Positions 15,037 to 24,101 of a stretch of 64,000 nt of DNA are shown piece by piece. The translations under genes and the position numbers were made by a program. The notes beneath the pieces were generated by a model, which was not told the origin of the DNA, did not search any database, and saw nothing but the letters and a program-made list of their open reading frames with translations. Source of the DNA: Fulvivirgaceae bacterium JP3-4 (lineage in GTDB: Bacteria; Bacteroidota; Bacteroidia; Cytophagales; Cyclobacteriaceae); contig JARKND010000001.1 of NCBI GenBank assembly GCA_029309925.1, positions 2,604,001 through 2,668,000 on the forward strand, in the 5' to 3' direction. How positions within the stretch are numbered: the stretch's first letter is position 1; every line of letters begins with the position of its first letter.

Positions 15037-15903
15037 CTACGTATTGATAATCGATCCTCCGTTCGGATGCAGCACCTGCCCTGTAATAAAAGCTCCTTCC
15101 TGCGATGCGAGAAAAACATAGCAAGGTGCGATCTCAACCGGCTGCGCGGCCCGCTCCATTGGCACATCCTTGCCAAACTTGCTCACTTTCTCATCATTAA
15201 ACGAGGCCGGAATCAACGGTGTCCATACTGGCCCTGGCGCTACCGCATTCACGCGCACGCCTTTTTTGATCAGTGATTGCGAAAGGCTTCTCGTAAAAGA
15301 AACGATCGCACCCTTCGTTGCTGAATAATCCATGAGCGACTCATTACCGCGATACGCGTTTACTGAGGTGGTGTTAATGATAGAACTTCCCTCCTTCAGG
15401 TACGCTACAGCATATTTGCTCAGATAGAAATAGGAAAAGATATTCACCTTAAAGGTATACTCCCACTGCTCAGCGGTGATATCCTGAATGTCTTTCTGCT
15501 CGTATTGCACAGCAGCATTGTTCACGAGGATGTGCAAGTGCCCGAAACGCTCAAGTGTTTTCTCGATGACATTGCGACAGTTGACCTCCTGCGAGATATC
15601 TGTCGCAATGAGAAGTGCTTCTTTGCCATACCTGCGTACCTCACGTGCTGTCTCCTCTGCGTCCTGGTGTTCGTCCAGGTAAACAATTGCAACGTCTGCT
15701 CCTTCTTTGGCAAACTTAATCGCAATCGCTCTTCCGATTCCGCTGTCGCCACCGGTGATGATGGCAACTTTTCCGTTGAGCCGGCCGAAGCTGGGCTCAT
15801 CGGTGTCATATATAGGCCGCGGGTTCATTTCCTTCTCAATACCGGGCTGTCTGTCCTGGTGCTGAGGTGGAACCTGCTTCGGCATTTCTAATATTTGTTC
15901 CAT
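15037..15903 (-). CDS. SDR oxidoreductase of the general-stress-protein-39 type
   Basis: Short-chain dehydrogenase of 288 residues with the ~40-residue proline- and glutamine-rich N-terminal extension typical of the GSP39/YhdF/YghA subgroup (MPKQVPPQHQDRQPGIE). The cofactor site TGGDSGIG is at 50-57, NNAA at 128-131, and catalytic S180, Y193 and K197. In other bacteria this subgroup belongs to stress regulons; the substrate is not settled. It starts 17 bases after the stop of the baeRF gene, so the two are probably co-transcribed and the stress link may extend to both. Confidence 0.9.
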   Translation of the reverse strand: MEQILEMPKQVPPQHQDRQPGIEKEMNPRPIYDTDEPSFGRLNGKVAIITGGDSGIGRAIAIKFAKEGADVAIVYLDEHQDAEETAREVRRYGKEALLIATDISQEVNCRNVIEKTLERFGHLHILVNNAAVQYEQKDIQDITAEQWEYTFKVNIFSYFYLSKYAVAYLKEGSSIINTTSVNAYRGNESLMDYSATKGAIVSFTRSLSQSLIKKGVRVNAVAPGPVWTPLIPASFNDEKVSKFGKDVPMERAAQPVEIAPCYVFLASQEGAFITGQVLHPNGGSIINT

Positions 15904-15920
15904 TTAAATGTTTTTAAGTT

Positions 15921-17381
15921 TTAATAGCGCATCACTGCTGCGATCTCACTTCCACCCGGCATCTGATCCTTGGGCAGAAAGTGCACCTCACCTGCATTGA
16001 GAATGGTGCGGATCACGGCTTTGTCGATCAGGTCTTCATCGCCATCCTGTTGTGTTTCGTTGATGGACAGCTTGTTATTCATCTCATCGAACGTTCCCCA
16101 GATGTGCGCACCTTGCTGCACAAACAAGTGCCATACCCGTTTGTAATGTGCCGCGGGAATAACGTCAGCGGGAATTGATGAAGTCAATTCAGTAGCCGAT
16201 TGATTTCCATATAACTCGAGCGCTTTCTTATGCCGTTCCGCGAAATAAGGTTCCATCACTTTCTTCGCCTGCTCATGCAGCGAGTGCAGGTCAGTGTACT
16301 GCTTGTTACCGGTGATGGCTTCATCCCAGATAGGCTTGTACTGAGCAACAGATTTATAGATCGGAATAAGATATTCAACTCCGGCAAGAAGCAGCGGAAC
16401 ATTCTCTTTGTTCAGCACAGCTTTCCACAAGGTTTCGTCCACCTCGTCAAAATACATGGCAATATTTTCTTTCTCATCCGGCTTTCCGGAACCGATGCCG
16501 TGAAAGTTTGCACCACCGCCCGCTCCACTGCTTCCGGTCCGGAATAGCTTCTGGTCGTCTTTTTCCTCAAAATGTACTACGTCATCTACACCGTTTGGCA
16601 GCTCATTAATGATGAGTTCAACCATTCCATGTTCGCCCGCCCGATAGAGTTTTACCTCTTTTTTGCTGAGCATGAGCAGGTAGAAATAATCCCCTTGCGT
16701 CATCATTGGAATAAGGGGACTGAGATAATACGATGTGTTCACAATCAGCTCATCCTGCTTCGGTGCGATTGGTAGCCTGATGTATTTTGTCGATCCTTCT
16801 GTAATAAACACTGCGAGCCCTTTGCTCTGCTGGCGCCAGAACATATCGTTGCGCAACAAGTCGAACGATGGTGCGAGCAGTTTTTCGATCGTGAGCTCGT
16901 CCATGTTCTTCTGTCTCAGCTGCGCATTGATCTGCTGCAGGTAATTTTTGAACATTGTGTTGTCAACGAGCTCATTGACCTCAACGCCTTTTGCATGTGT
17001 CTGCAAATAGATGGAGATGCAAGTCTGCCCCTGATGCGCGGCAAGCGATGAAAAAGTTTCCTTGTTCATCATGGGTGAAAGCTCTTCGGCCTGCGCGGGC
17101 GCCACATCACTTTCATTGAAAGTCTCGCGTTTCGCTTTTGTGTTTTTATTGTCGCTTGTCTCTGTTTTTCGTTCTTCGCGTTTATCTGTGTTTCGGTTGC
17201 GATGGCGGACGCGTAAATTTGGTGCTGGCTCTTCTTCGCCAACGGTGTACTTATCCGCAATCTCAAGATGTTCTTCGTAGGATCCCGTACTGATTGGTTT
17301 CAGTCCAGGTGTGTCTGTTCTCAAAGAACCTGATGGTTTTCCCTTCCGGGGATGAAATTTCCCTTCTCTATCCTTTCCCAT
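15921..17381 (-). CDS. baeRF-family protein (bacterial archaeo-eukaryotic release-factor fold)
   Basis: Cytoplasmic protein of 486 residues related to the eRF1/Pelota middle domain. The first ~110 residues are low-complexity, charged and probably disordered (RKGKPSGSL, RHRNRNTDKREERK). The ordered part starts near LSPMMNKETFSSLAAHQGQ. The loop GSSGAGGGANFHGIGSG (around residue 300) sits where the release factor's GGQ-type loop lies, and a C-terminal helical and alpha/beta region follows. The family is predicted to act on stalled or hibernating ribosomes or on RNA, but this is not proven here. It is the first gene of a pair with the stress-type SDR. Confidence 0.8.
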   Translation of the reverse strand: MGKDREGKFHPRKGKPSGSLRTDTPGLKPISTGSYEEHLEIADKYTVGEEEPAPNLRVRHRNRNTDKREERKTETSDNKNTKAKRETFNESDVAPAQAEELSPMMNKETFSSLAAHQGQTCISIYLQTHAKGVEVNELVDNTMFKNYLQQINAQLRQKNMDELTIEKLLAPSFDLLRNDMFWRQQSKGLAVFITEGSTKYIRLPIAPKQDELIVNTSYYLSPLIPMMTQGDYFYLLMLSKKEVKLYRAGEHGMVELIINELPNGVDDVVHFEEKDDQKLFRTGSSGAGGGANFHGIGSGKPDEKENIAMYFDEVDETLWKAVLNKENVPLLLAGVEYLIPIYKSVAQYKPIWDEAITGNKQYTDLHSLHEQAKKVMEPYFAERHKKALELYGNQSATELTSSIPADVIPAAHYKRVWHLFVQQGAHIWGTFDEMNNKLSINETQQDGDEDLIDKAVIRTILNAGEVHFLPKDQMPGGSEIAAVMRY

Positions 17382-17619
17382 ACCATTTCATTTAAATCAT
17401 TCAGCGAAAAAAACGAAAATTACTATACCACTTCAACCCACTGAAGCGTGCAAATTCCGGCCGCTATCCGCGTACAGCTGCCTTCCTGTTGGCATCTTAA
17501 CAGCAGCAGGCATGGTATTTTAATCTAATACAGCACCTGTTTATGTGTTTATAGTTAATTGCTTGATTATCATAACATTAAACGGGTGTATTAATCAAAC
17601 CAGTTTAATCCCGATACCA

Positions 17620-17862
17620 ATGAGAAAAGTAGTTGTTGCACTAACTGTAATGATGCTGTTAGTGGTGTTGATTGGCGCGGACATTCGCAGAACTGATGTA
17701 CAAAACGCCCCCGCTCCGAAGGCCGAAGTGGCTAAAAAGAAATGTTACGGTTACACGATTATCGAATTTGGAAAAGGTATTAATTGTCACGGAGACACCA
17801 TCAGCCTGGTGCGCGTAGACGGAATTCAACGGATGGAAAAGGAAATGGCTTCCGCTGAATAG
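17620..17862 (+). CDS. small membrane-anchored or secreted hypothetical protein
   Basis: Protein of 80 residues with an N-terminal hydrophobic segment (VVVALTVMMLLVVLIGA, about 4-20) and a short soluble tail. The tail has two cysteines (KKKCYGYTIIEFGKGINCHG) spaced so that they could form a disulfide outside the cytoplasm. I do not recognise the family. The ATG at 17620 is preferred over the upstream in-frame ATG at 17545, because the latter would put a second hydrophobic stretch in front of the signal. A terminator follows at 17954, which supports expression. Confidence 0.6.
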   Translation: MRKVVVALTVMMLLVVLIGADIRRTDVQNAPAPKAEVAKKKCYGYTIIEFGKGINCHGDTISLVRVDGIQRMEKEMASAE

Positions 17863-17953
17863 ATATCCTTTTTATTTCAAATGCGGAGATCGTATCTTAG
17901 TATCAGAATTTAAAGTCAGGAAGAAAGGGTTCCTGGCTTCTATAGCTAAATTG

Positions 17954-17979
17954 CCCCACCTCCCCAAGGTGGGGTTTTT
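17954..17979 (+). terminator. intrinsic terminator between convergent genes
   Basis: CCCCACCT (17954-17961) pairs with AGGTGGGG (17967-17974), five-base loop, then TTTTTA. It serves the small plus-strand gene and overlaps the last codons of the convergent adenine deaminase gene. Confidence 0.85.
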
Positions 17980-19600
17980 ATTTGAGAAGCGGGTCCGCAA
18001 AGCGGAACTCACTACCATCAAACAAGCCTTTATCGCTCAGCTTTAATGCTGGAATGACCAACAGCGCCATAAAAGACAGCGTCATAAACGGTGACTTCAA
18101 CGTGCTCCCAAACTCCTTTGCCTTTGCATCCACTTTCTTATACAGTGCTGCTACTTCATATCCATCGCGGTCAGACATCAGTCCAGCGACAGGCAAGGGC
18201 AGCACATGTTCCTCAACTTCATCAACCACGGCAACGCCACCCTTCGCTTGAATGATTGCGTTGACGGCTTTACAGATCACTTCATCATTTACACCTAATG
18301 CGATGATATTGTGCGAGTCATGCGCGACAGAAGATACGAGTGCTCCCTTCTTCAGCCCAAAGTTTTTAATGAAGCTTACCGCAACGGGTGCTGTTTTGTA
18401 GCGGTTGACCACAACAATCTTAAGGATATCTTCATTCTTATTGCTCAGAAGGTTTCCGCGCTGAAGCAAAGCATGTCCTGAAGATTCCCGCGTAATCAAT
18501 TCGCCATCGAGGGCTTCAATCACACGCACTTTAGTATCGCTTGCGCTGATACTGAAGTCGGATACCGCCATCGGTCCGATCGCAAACTTATTAATCACTG
18601 CAGCGGGAACCCGGCTGATCTTTGATTCTCCCTTTGAGGCAACAAGTTCTCCATCAATAAACGTCTGAACGACATCAAACGATTCGAGGTCTTTCACCAC
18701 GATGAAGTCTGCGGGATCGCCTTTACGGAGGAGTCCAACGTCCAGCTTATAATGTTCAACGGGATTGATACACGCAGCCTGCAAAACCTTAAAGAGGTCG
18801 ATCCCTTTCCGCAGGGCGCGCGCAACCAGCTGATTGATGTGGCCTTCTTCAAGACCGTCAGGGTGTTTGTCATCAGAGCAGAACATCATGTTCCGGTAGT
18901 GCTCGTTCATCAGCCCGATCAACGCCTCAAAGTTCTTCGCTGCGCTGCCTTCGCGGATCAGGATCTTCATACCGAGATTCAGCTTGTCAAGGGCTTCTTC
19001 GGCAGTGAAGCACTCGTGATCGGTGGTGATGCCGGCCGAAATGTATTGTCGCGCCTGCTCACCGCGCAGTCCGGGTGCATGACCATCAACGGCTTTACCA
19101 AATTCATGCGCGAGTCGGATTTTTTCTATCACCTCCGGATTGCGCTGCAGCACACCAGGCCAGTTCATCATCTCTGCCAGGTATCTGATCTCCTTGCGGC
19201 CAAAAAGCTTCCGGATGTCCTCAGCAGTGACGGTGGCTCCTGCGGTTTCGAACGTAGTTGCGGGTACGCAGCTCGGGGCACCAAAATAAAATTTGAAGGG
19301 CACCTTGCTTCCATTATCGATCATGTATTCCACACCGTCCAACCCGAGGACATTAGCAATCTCATGCGGGTCTGAAATCGTTGCCACGGTTCCATGTACC
19401 ACCGCCAGACGCGCAAACTCAGAAGGCACCAGCATCGAGCTCTCAACGTGCACGTGAGCATCTATAAAGCCTGGAAGGATATATTGTTCAGGAGCATATA
19501 AAACTTCACGCACGGAAACTATTTTTTTATCACGAATCTCAACTTCTCCTTTAAAGAACCTGCGGGCGCGAATGTCTACAACAGTACCGGATACTTTCAT
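17978..19600 (-). CDS. ade: adenine deaminase
   Basis: Converts adenine to hypoxanthine and ammonia in purine salvage (EC 3.5.4.2); cytoplasmic. The 540 residues follow the Ade/AdeC layout: metal-binding HVH at 49-51 in [15 protein letters not shown], then [49 protein letters not shown] and [14 protein letters not shown]. The C-terminal domain shows [13 protein letters not shown] and LPVAGLMSD. Its ATG overlaps the stop of the OmpA-like gene by four bases (ATGA), so translation is probably coupled. The biological link between the two is unclear. Confidence 0.95.
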   Translation of the reverse strand: MKVSGTVVDIRARRFFKGEVEIRDKKIVSVREVLYAPEQYILPGFIDAHVHVESSMLVPSEFARLAVVHGTVATISDPHEIANVLGLDGVEYMIDNGSKVPFKFYFGAPSCVPATTFETAGATVTAEDIRKLFGRKEIRYLAEMMNWPGVLQRNPEVIEKIRLAHEFGKAVDGHAPGLRGEQARQYISAGITTDHECFTAEEALDKLNLGMKILIREGSAAKNFEALIGLMNEHYRNMMFCSDDKHPDGLEEGHINQLVARALRKGIDLFKVLQAACINPVEHYKLDVGLLRKGDPADFIVVKDLESFDVVQTFIDGELVASKGESKISRVPAAVINKFAIGPMAVSDFSISASDTKVRVIEALDGELITRESSGHALLQRGNLLSNKNEDILKIVVVNRYKTAPVAVSFIKNFGLKKGALVSSVAHDSHNIIALGVNDEVICKAVNAIIQAKGGVAVVDEVEEHVLPLPVAGLMSDRDGYEVAALYKKVDAKAKEFGSTLKSPFMTLSFMALLVIPALKLSDKGLFDGSEFRFADPLLK

Positions 19601-20547
19601 TCATTGAGATTTACGATCCTGAATTCTACCCTGCGATTGAGTGCGCGGTTTGCATCATTTGTGTTTGGCACGACAGGCGAGCCTTCCCCAAAACCCTTTG
19701 TCGGAAGTTGCTCAGGCCTCGCGCCTTTCTCTACAAGATAGTTCTTCACACTGAGGGCTCTTTTGCGCGAAAGCTCAAGGTTATACTCATCGGTACCGAC
19801 ATCATCAGTGTAGGCACTGATCTCGAGGACCATCTTCGTCTTCTGGGATAAAACATGACTGAGTTCAACAAGCATGAGCTTCGCAAAATCGGTCAGCTCG
19901 GCCTGATTCGGTTCGAAGTGAATGTTATTCAACGAGATCTTGCTTCCCAGTTTGAGCGGAACAAGCCTGATTTCCTTTTTCCTTACTCTGCCATCAAAGA
20001 CGCGTTTATAGTCGATGGTGTCTTTAAACGAAAAATAGCCTGGCGCCCGCACCTGCAGCACGTGTGCCTGGTCATATTCAAGGTCAATGATGTAAGGTGC
20101 AACGCTGACCTCTTCACTGAAGATCTCTGTTGCCTCATCGAGTGTAAAAAGGTCAATGGCCGAAGTTAAAGGCTGATTCGTTACAGCATCGAGAACGGAA
20201 ATATGTAGCTGTGGAATGCCGGGCTGCAACTGGATTTCCTGCAGCGGGTTTTGTTTCACGGTCTCATAGTCGATCTTCACTTCGCTGTCGAAATAACCAG
20301 GCTTGGTGATCGTAAGTAATTCTTCCTTATCACCATCCAGCCCGATGGTGTATTTTCCCCATTCAACCTGCTTCACCGTTTCGGGTAAATACCAATTGAG
20401 TGTTGCTTCTATGGGCTTGCCGGTGATCTGATTTGTGATTGAAATGTTAACCGTAACGGAATCTGACTGCGCGTGTGCCAGTATTGAGAGAAGCACAAAA
20501 CAAGACAGAACAAAAAATCTTACGTGAACGGGATTCCTATGTACCAT
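19597..20547 (-). CDS. OmpA-family outer-membrane/peptidoglycan-binding protein
   Basis: Secreted protein of 316 residues. The signal peptide ends near ILAHAQ (about 26). Two repeated beta-sandwich units follow: [19 protein letters not shown] near 33 and [17 protein letters not shown] near 115. Both resemble PEGA or carboxypeptidase-regulatory folds with a repeated PGYF motif ([32 protein letters not shown]). The C-terminal ~110 residues are a typical OmpA peptidoglycan-binding domain ([21 protein letters not shown] and [12 protein letters not shown]). It probably tethers the outer membrane to the cell wall. It is first in an overlapping pair with ade. Confidence 0.9.
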   Translation of the reverse strand: MVHRNPVHVRFFVLSCFVLLSILAHAQSDSVTVNISITNQITGKPIEATLNWYLPETVKQVEWGKYTIGLDGDKEELLTITKPGYFDSEVKIDYETVKQNPLQEIQLQPGIPQLHISVLDAVTNQPLTSAIDLFTLDEATEIFSEEVSVAPYIIDLEYDQAHVLQVRAPGYFSFKDTIDYKRVFDGRVRKKEIRLVPLKLGSKISLNNIHFEPNQAELTDFAKLMLVELSHVLSQKTKMVLEISAYTDDVGTDEYNLELSRKRALSVKNYLVEKGARPEQLPTKGFGEGSPVVPNTNDANRALNRRVEFRIVNLNE

Positions 20548-20624
20548 ATAGCCGCTTGTTTACCCGAAAGATACTGCGACACAACAACGCCACCAAAGGA
20601 GACTTTATTTAGTTGTGCGGAGAC

Positions 20625-21191
20625 TTATTTGTCAGCGGAAACAACCTGTCGGTGCTTTTTGTACTGTACCAGCGATTTTAAGCCAGCTCTGACATTCTTC
20701 GTCCACTCGGCCTGCTTGTCGAGCATTGCCCCGTGCAGGGTTTCGAGGTCATACTGAATATCAATTTCGTTGCTTTCATGCAACAATTTTTGAATGGCGC
20801 GATTGTACACTTTCACATCATCCTCGCCTGCAGCGGAAAGTTCGGCAATGGTCTGGCGGATTTTCCTGGCGTATAACTCAGCGATATCAAAGTGAAGTTG
20901 CTCGTGGGCGAGTAGCTCTTTTGTATGTGCGTCAGCCCAGGATTTGTTCTTGACAAAGACTGCGGATACATCGTAACGCACTTCATCTTTTACCATGTAT
21001 GGCTTGGCTTTGATCTGGACGACCGTGCCGGCATCGCCAGCGGCATCTTCGGTGCGCTTACCCTGGAAGTCCTCCCAGGTAAGAGGCCGATATTCATTCC
21101 ACACGATGACATCGTTAGACTCGGAATTATTCACGGTGAACGAAAACAGCGAGCACGACACAAACAACAAGGCAGCAATAGACGTTTTCAT
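20625..21191 (-). CDS. DUF922 predicted zinc-dependent peptidase
   Basis: Secreted protein of 188 residues. The signal peptide is at about 1-18 and the DUF922 signature is clear: WNEYRPLTWEDFQG near 31, then the zinc-type motif HEQLH at 96-100 (ELLAHEQLHFDIAELYARKI). The C-terminal ~60 residues are helical. The family is predicted to be peptidases from the HExxH motif alone, and the activity has not been proven to my knowledge. It lies in a run of small secreted-protein genes on the minus strand, 77 bases upstream of the OmpA-like gene. Confidence 0.85.
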   Translation of the reverse strand: MKTSIAALLFVSCSLFSFTVNNSESNDVIVWNEYRPLTWEDFQGKRTEDAAGDAGTVVQIKAKPYMVKDEVRYDVSAVFVKNKSWADAHTKELLAHEQLHFDIAELYARKIRQTIAELSAAGEDDVKVYNRAIQKLLHESNEIDIQYDLETLHGAMLDKQAEWTKNVRAGLKSLVQYKKHRQVVSADK

Positions 21192-21292
21192 AGCAAGGTT
21201 ACTGACTGATGAATGTCAAAACGAATGCCAGATGTCTAATGCTGCCTGCTGCGCTCTGTGAGCGACTAGAAAAAAACCAACTAACAACTAAA

Positions 21293-21781
21293 CTAATTCC
21301 TTGTGTATAAATTAAAGTCCATCAATTGCTCGGAGGCAAAATCCCGTTGTGCCTCGAGCCGCATCATGGACCTGAACATCGTATCGATCTGAAAGAAGGC
21401 CGTTGCTTTTTCTGCAGTTACTGCCTGCTTGAATTTTTTATAAAACTGCTTCCTCATTTTTGCGAGGAGCAGGTCGTTCTTTAAAATGCGCTGCGACATG
21501 TCTTCCAGTTCGCTTTCGCGGAATTGTCCGCTGGCGTCAGAATACTTTTTCAGTATCATGATGGATTCCAGTTCCACATACCGTGTTGCGTTGTTGTAGC
21601 TCTCGAATACCGGCCAGAAGGAAGATTTTTCGGCTTCCGTAAAATTCATATGATGCAAAACTACGGCCTTCTTGCGCAGGGACCATCTCAGGTCTGAGAA
21701 GCGCAATGTATCCAATGCGGATTGTGCGATGGATGTGCCGAAGCATGCCATCAGGGCGAAGGCCAGAACGATTCTTTTCAT
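21293..21781 (-). CDS. secreted helical protein of unknown function
   Basis: Protein of 162 residues with a signal peptide ending near FGTSIAQ (about 20). The mature part is almost entirely helical and charged: KAVVLHHMNFTEAEKSSFW, then ELEDMSQRILKNDLLLAKMRK and KFKQAVTAEKATAFFQIDTM. The spacing and the 'F.....F..FK..vt.ek...F.qid' pattern recall Spy/CpxP-type periplasmic proteins of Bacteroidota, but I cannot confirm this. It is upstream of the DUF922 gene in the same direction with a 101-base gap. Confidence 0.65.
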   Translation of the reverse strand: MKRIVLAFALMACFGTSIAQSALDTLRFSDLRWSLRKKAVVLHHMNFTEAEKSSFWPVFESYNNATRYVELESIMILKKYSDASGQFRESELEDMSQRILKNDLLLAKMRKQFYKKFKQAVTAEKATAFFQIDTMFRSMMRLEAQRDFASEQLMDFNLYTRN

Positions 21782-22001
21782 GGAAAACGGGAAACTTGTC
21801 TGTTAAGTGTCGATTAAAATCTCGTGCCGGCCGGTTCGCCCGCTGAATTGTCATCGATGAATTGCGGAAACAACGAACAAAATCGCCAATGGAATCGGTT
21901 TCGGCTAAAGCTGTGACACATTTCCCAAAAATCCCATTCGGTTCGTGTGAGATTATTCACTACATTCATTTTTACGTTCCCCACTCAACAAACTTTCCTT
22001 T

Positions 22002-23243
22002 ATGTTGAGAATCTTTACACTTGTTTTTCTGCTGACAGGCGCTGGTGCGCATGCCATGTCGATTCTGATCCCAATGGATCAAAATCAAAAGAATCATCTG
22101 AAAGCCTATGGCATCGCATTCTATATGCTCCAGAAAGGGCTTGAAGTTGACTGGCTCCTGAACTACCGCGGAGGCAGTTTCATGGTTACGTGGGCAAACG
22201 ATCTTCAGAATGAATGTGTCGTGCGGGGAGTTTCTTTTGAACTGGTTGACGATGTCAATGTTGGACGAATCTTAAAAGAAATCGATTCACCCTCCGCGAA
22301 CATGAATGTGGTGAAACTTGAACGGGCACCAAGGATTGCCGTTTATTCACCGAAAAACGAATTGATCCTCGATGAGACAGATGCCGTGATCGTGGTGCTC
22401 AACTATGCAGAGATTCCATACACGATAATATATGATGAGGAAATCTACAAAGATGAACTCGCTAAGTACGACTGGCTTCATCTGCACCACGAAGATTTCA
22501 CCGGACAGTACGGGCGATTTTTGAGACGCGAGTCATCACGGATAGAAGCCGACATTCAGCAGGCTACTGCCAGGCGGTTGGGCTTCAGCAAAGTCTCAGA
22601 GATGAAACTGACTGTAGCTAAAAAAATCAAGGCTTTTTGCGCAGGTGGTGGCTATTTATTTGCGATGTGCTCGGGCGCAGAGACCTTTGACATCGCGCTT
22701 GCAGCGGAAGGTGTTGATATTAACGAAGCCTATTACGATGGTGACGATTCAGATCCGCTCGCGCAAACCAAACTTGACTTTGCAAGAACGCTTGCCTTCG
22801 AAAACTTCACGCTGGAGCCGGGTCACAGCAGAAGGTTCTCAGATATCAACACAGGGCGTCCGGATTTCTTCGACAGGGCATCTGGCTTTTTCAACGTTTT
22901 TCAGTTTTCAGCAAAATGGGATATAGTACCTTCCCTTCTCACGCAGAATCATGAATATGTCATCAAGGAGTTTCACGGGCAGACAACCTCATTCAACAAG
23001 TATACTGTCAAGCCTGCCGTGACTGTCCTTGGCGAAAACACGAACCGTGAAAACGTTCGATATATCTATGGAGAGCTGGGCCGGGGACACTGGACATTTT
23101 ACAGCGGTCATGATCCTGAAGGCAGCCCCGGCAGGTGGAGAGAGCCCACTGACCTCAATCAACATCCACAATCGCCTGGCTATCGGCTGATCTTAAACAA
23201 TGTGCTGTTTCCTTCCGCAAAGCGCAAGAAGCAAAAGACTTAA
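22002..23243 (+). CDS. secreted protein of the family annotated 'asparagine synthetase B' (name doubtful)
   Basis: Protein of 413 residues with a signal peptide (LLTGAGAHA, about 1-18), so it is periplasmic or secreted. Highly conserved family blocks are visible: ILIPMDQNQKNHLKAYGIAF, LLNYRGGSFMVTW, YDWLHLHHEDFTGQYGRF, GGGYLFAMCSGAETFDIAL, KWDIVPSLLTQNHEYVIKEF, GHWTFYSGHDPEG, and the end SPGYRLILNNVLFPSAKRKK. This family is widespread in Bacteroidota and databases call it asparagine synthetase B. I see neither an N-terminal glutaminase Cys nor the SGGxDS ATP-pyrophosphatase loop, so that name is not supported. The GGG..F.MCSGAE segment resembles class-I amidotransferase-like folds. Function unknown. 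Confidence 0.8.
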   Translation: MLRIFTLVFLLTGAGAHAMSILIPMDQNQKNHLKAYGIAFYMLQKGLEVDWLLNYRGGSFMVTWANDLQNECVVRGVSFELVDDVNVGRILKEIDSPSANMNVVKLERAPRIAVYSPKNELILDETDAVIVVLNYAEIPYTIIYDEEIYKDELAKYDWLHLHHEDFTGQYGRFLRRESSRIEADIQQATARRLGFSKVSEMKLTVAKKIKAFCAGGGYLFAMCSGAETFDIALAAEGVDINEAYYDGDDSDPLAQTKLDFARTLAFENFTLEPGHSRRFSDINTGRPDFFDRASGFFNVFQFSAKWDIVPSLLTQNHEYVIKEFHGQTTSFNKYTVKPAVTVLGENTNRENVRYIYGELGRGHWTFYSGHDPEGSPGRWREPTDLNQHPQSPGYRLILNNVLFPSAKRKKQKT

Positions 23244-24073
23244 TGACCAAACTCATGCGGAATGCTGTCGATACTTCGGACCTGAATATTTCGGTAGTAA
23301 ACTTCTGCCCCTTCACTCTGCAACTGAATCTTGCCTCTTGCCAGGCGCTCACGCTTCTCTCCGCGCAGGAGCGCTGAACCGTAAAGCTTCATCACAACCG
23401 TTCCGTTCACTACGTGAATTGCAGTGTCGCCAAAACAAATCACTTCCATGACATTCCATTCGCCAGTTGGTTTTTCCGCATCGGGCTGCTTGATGACGTG
23501 TCGCCCGTTTTCACTCTTTTCATCAAATCGCTGCAACGGACCATCGGAAGTATAAATCCAATCGCCTTTCGCTGTTCTTCTGGAAGGAATTTCAAAACTT
23601 CCACCGGCAACGCCCCAGTAGTCACCACAATCGCCTTCCTGCACCTGGAACTCCTGAGAACTCATCCAGAAACCAAAGTCTGCACCGTGCGGACCGGTAG
23701 CATGATACAATATTCCACTGTCGCGTTTCTGGTTTTTTCTGGGATGCCATTTTTCCCTGCCCCACTTCATTTCCATGCGAAGGTGATAGTTTGAAAACTC
23801 TTGTGTTGTCGAGATGCCCCCGAATCGCTCACCGGAAATTCTGAGCGCAGGTTTTCCTTCTAGCGTGACAACGCTAAAAACATTCAACGTGTCATTATTG
23901 AGGCCGAGTGGAATTGAGTCACGGTTTCCTGCGCTGTCGAACGCGGGGCCGATGTAGGTGTCCCAGCCGCTCAGATCGCGGCCGGAGAAAAGATCTGTCC
24001 ATGAAGTTGTCCGATCGGGGCTACATTTCAAAAATGCAAAGGGTATTATCGCAATAAGCAGCTTTCTGATCAT
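23240..24073 (-). CDS. DUF1080 (3-keto-disaccharide hydrolase domain) lipoprotein
   Basis: Predicted lipoprotein of 277 residues; lipobox Cys at 17 (AFLKCSPD). The DUF1080 concanavalin-like fold starts with WTDLFSGRDLSGWDTYIG and continues with LRISGERFGGISTTQEFSNY, MEMKWGREKWHP, RDSGILYHATGPHGADFGF, ECQVQEGD-like FQVQEGDCGDYW, and GEWNVMEVICFGDTAIHVVNG. Some relatives cleave 3-keto-glycosides made by a glucoside 3-dehydrogenase, but no such oxidase is nearby. It is the last gene of a run with the hydroxyacid dehydrogenase and the acetylesterase. Its 3' end overlaps that of the convergent gene by four bases. Confidence 0.88.
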   Translation of the reverse strand: MIRKLLIAIIPFAFLKCSPDRTTSWTDLFSGRDLSGWDTYIGPAFDSAGNRDSIPLGLNNDTLNVFSVVTLEGKPALRISGERFGGISTTQEFSNYHLRMEMKWGREKWHPRKNQKRDSGILYHATGPHGADFGFWMSSQEFQVQEGDCGDYWGVAGGSFEIPSRRTAKGDWIYTSDGPLQRFDEKSENGRHVIKQPDAEKPTGEWNVMEVICFGDTAIHVVNGTVVMKLYGSALLRGEKRERLARGKIQLQSEGAEVYYRNIQVRSIDSIPHEFGH

Positions 24074-24101
24074 TCACAAAAGATACCAATATTCTATGAG
24101 A

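Noticed and set aside
18752-19375. 207-codon plus-strand open frame inside ade
   Set aside because: It is antisense to the conserved core of adenine deaminase and has no family features.
22002-23243. true asparagine synthetase
   Set aside because: No glutaminase or ATP-pyrophosphatase motif is visible and the protein has a signal peptide.
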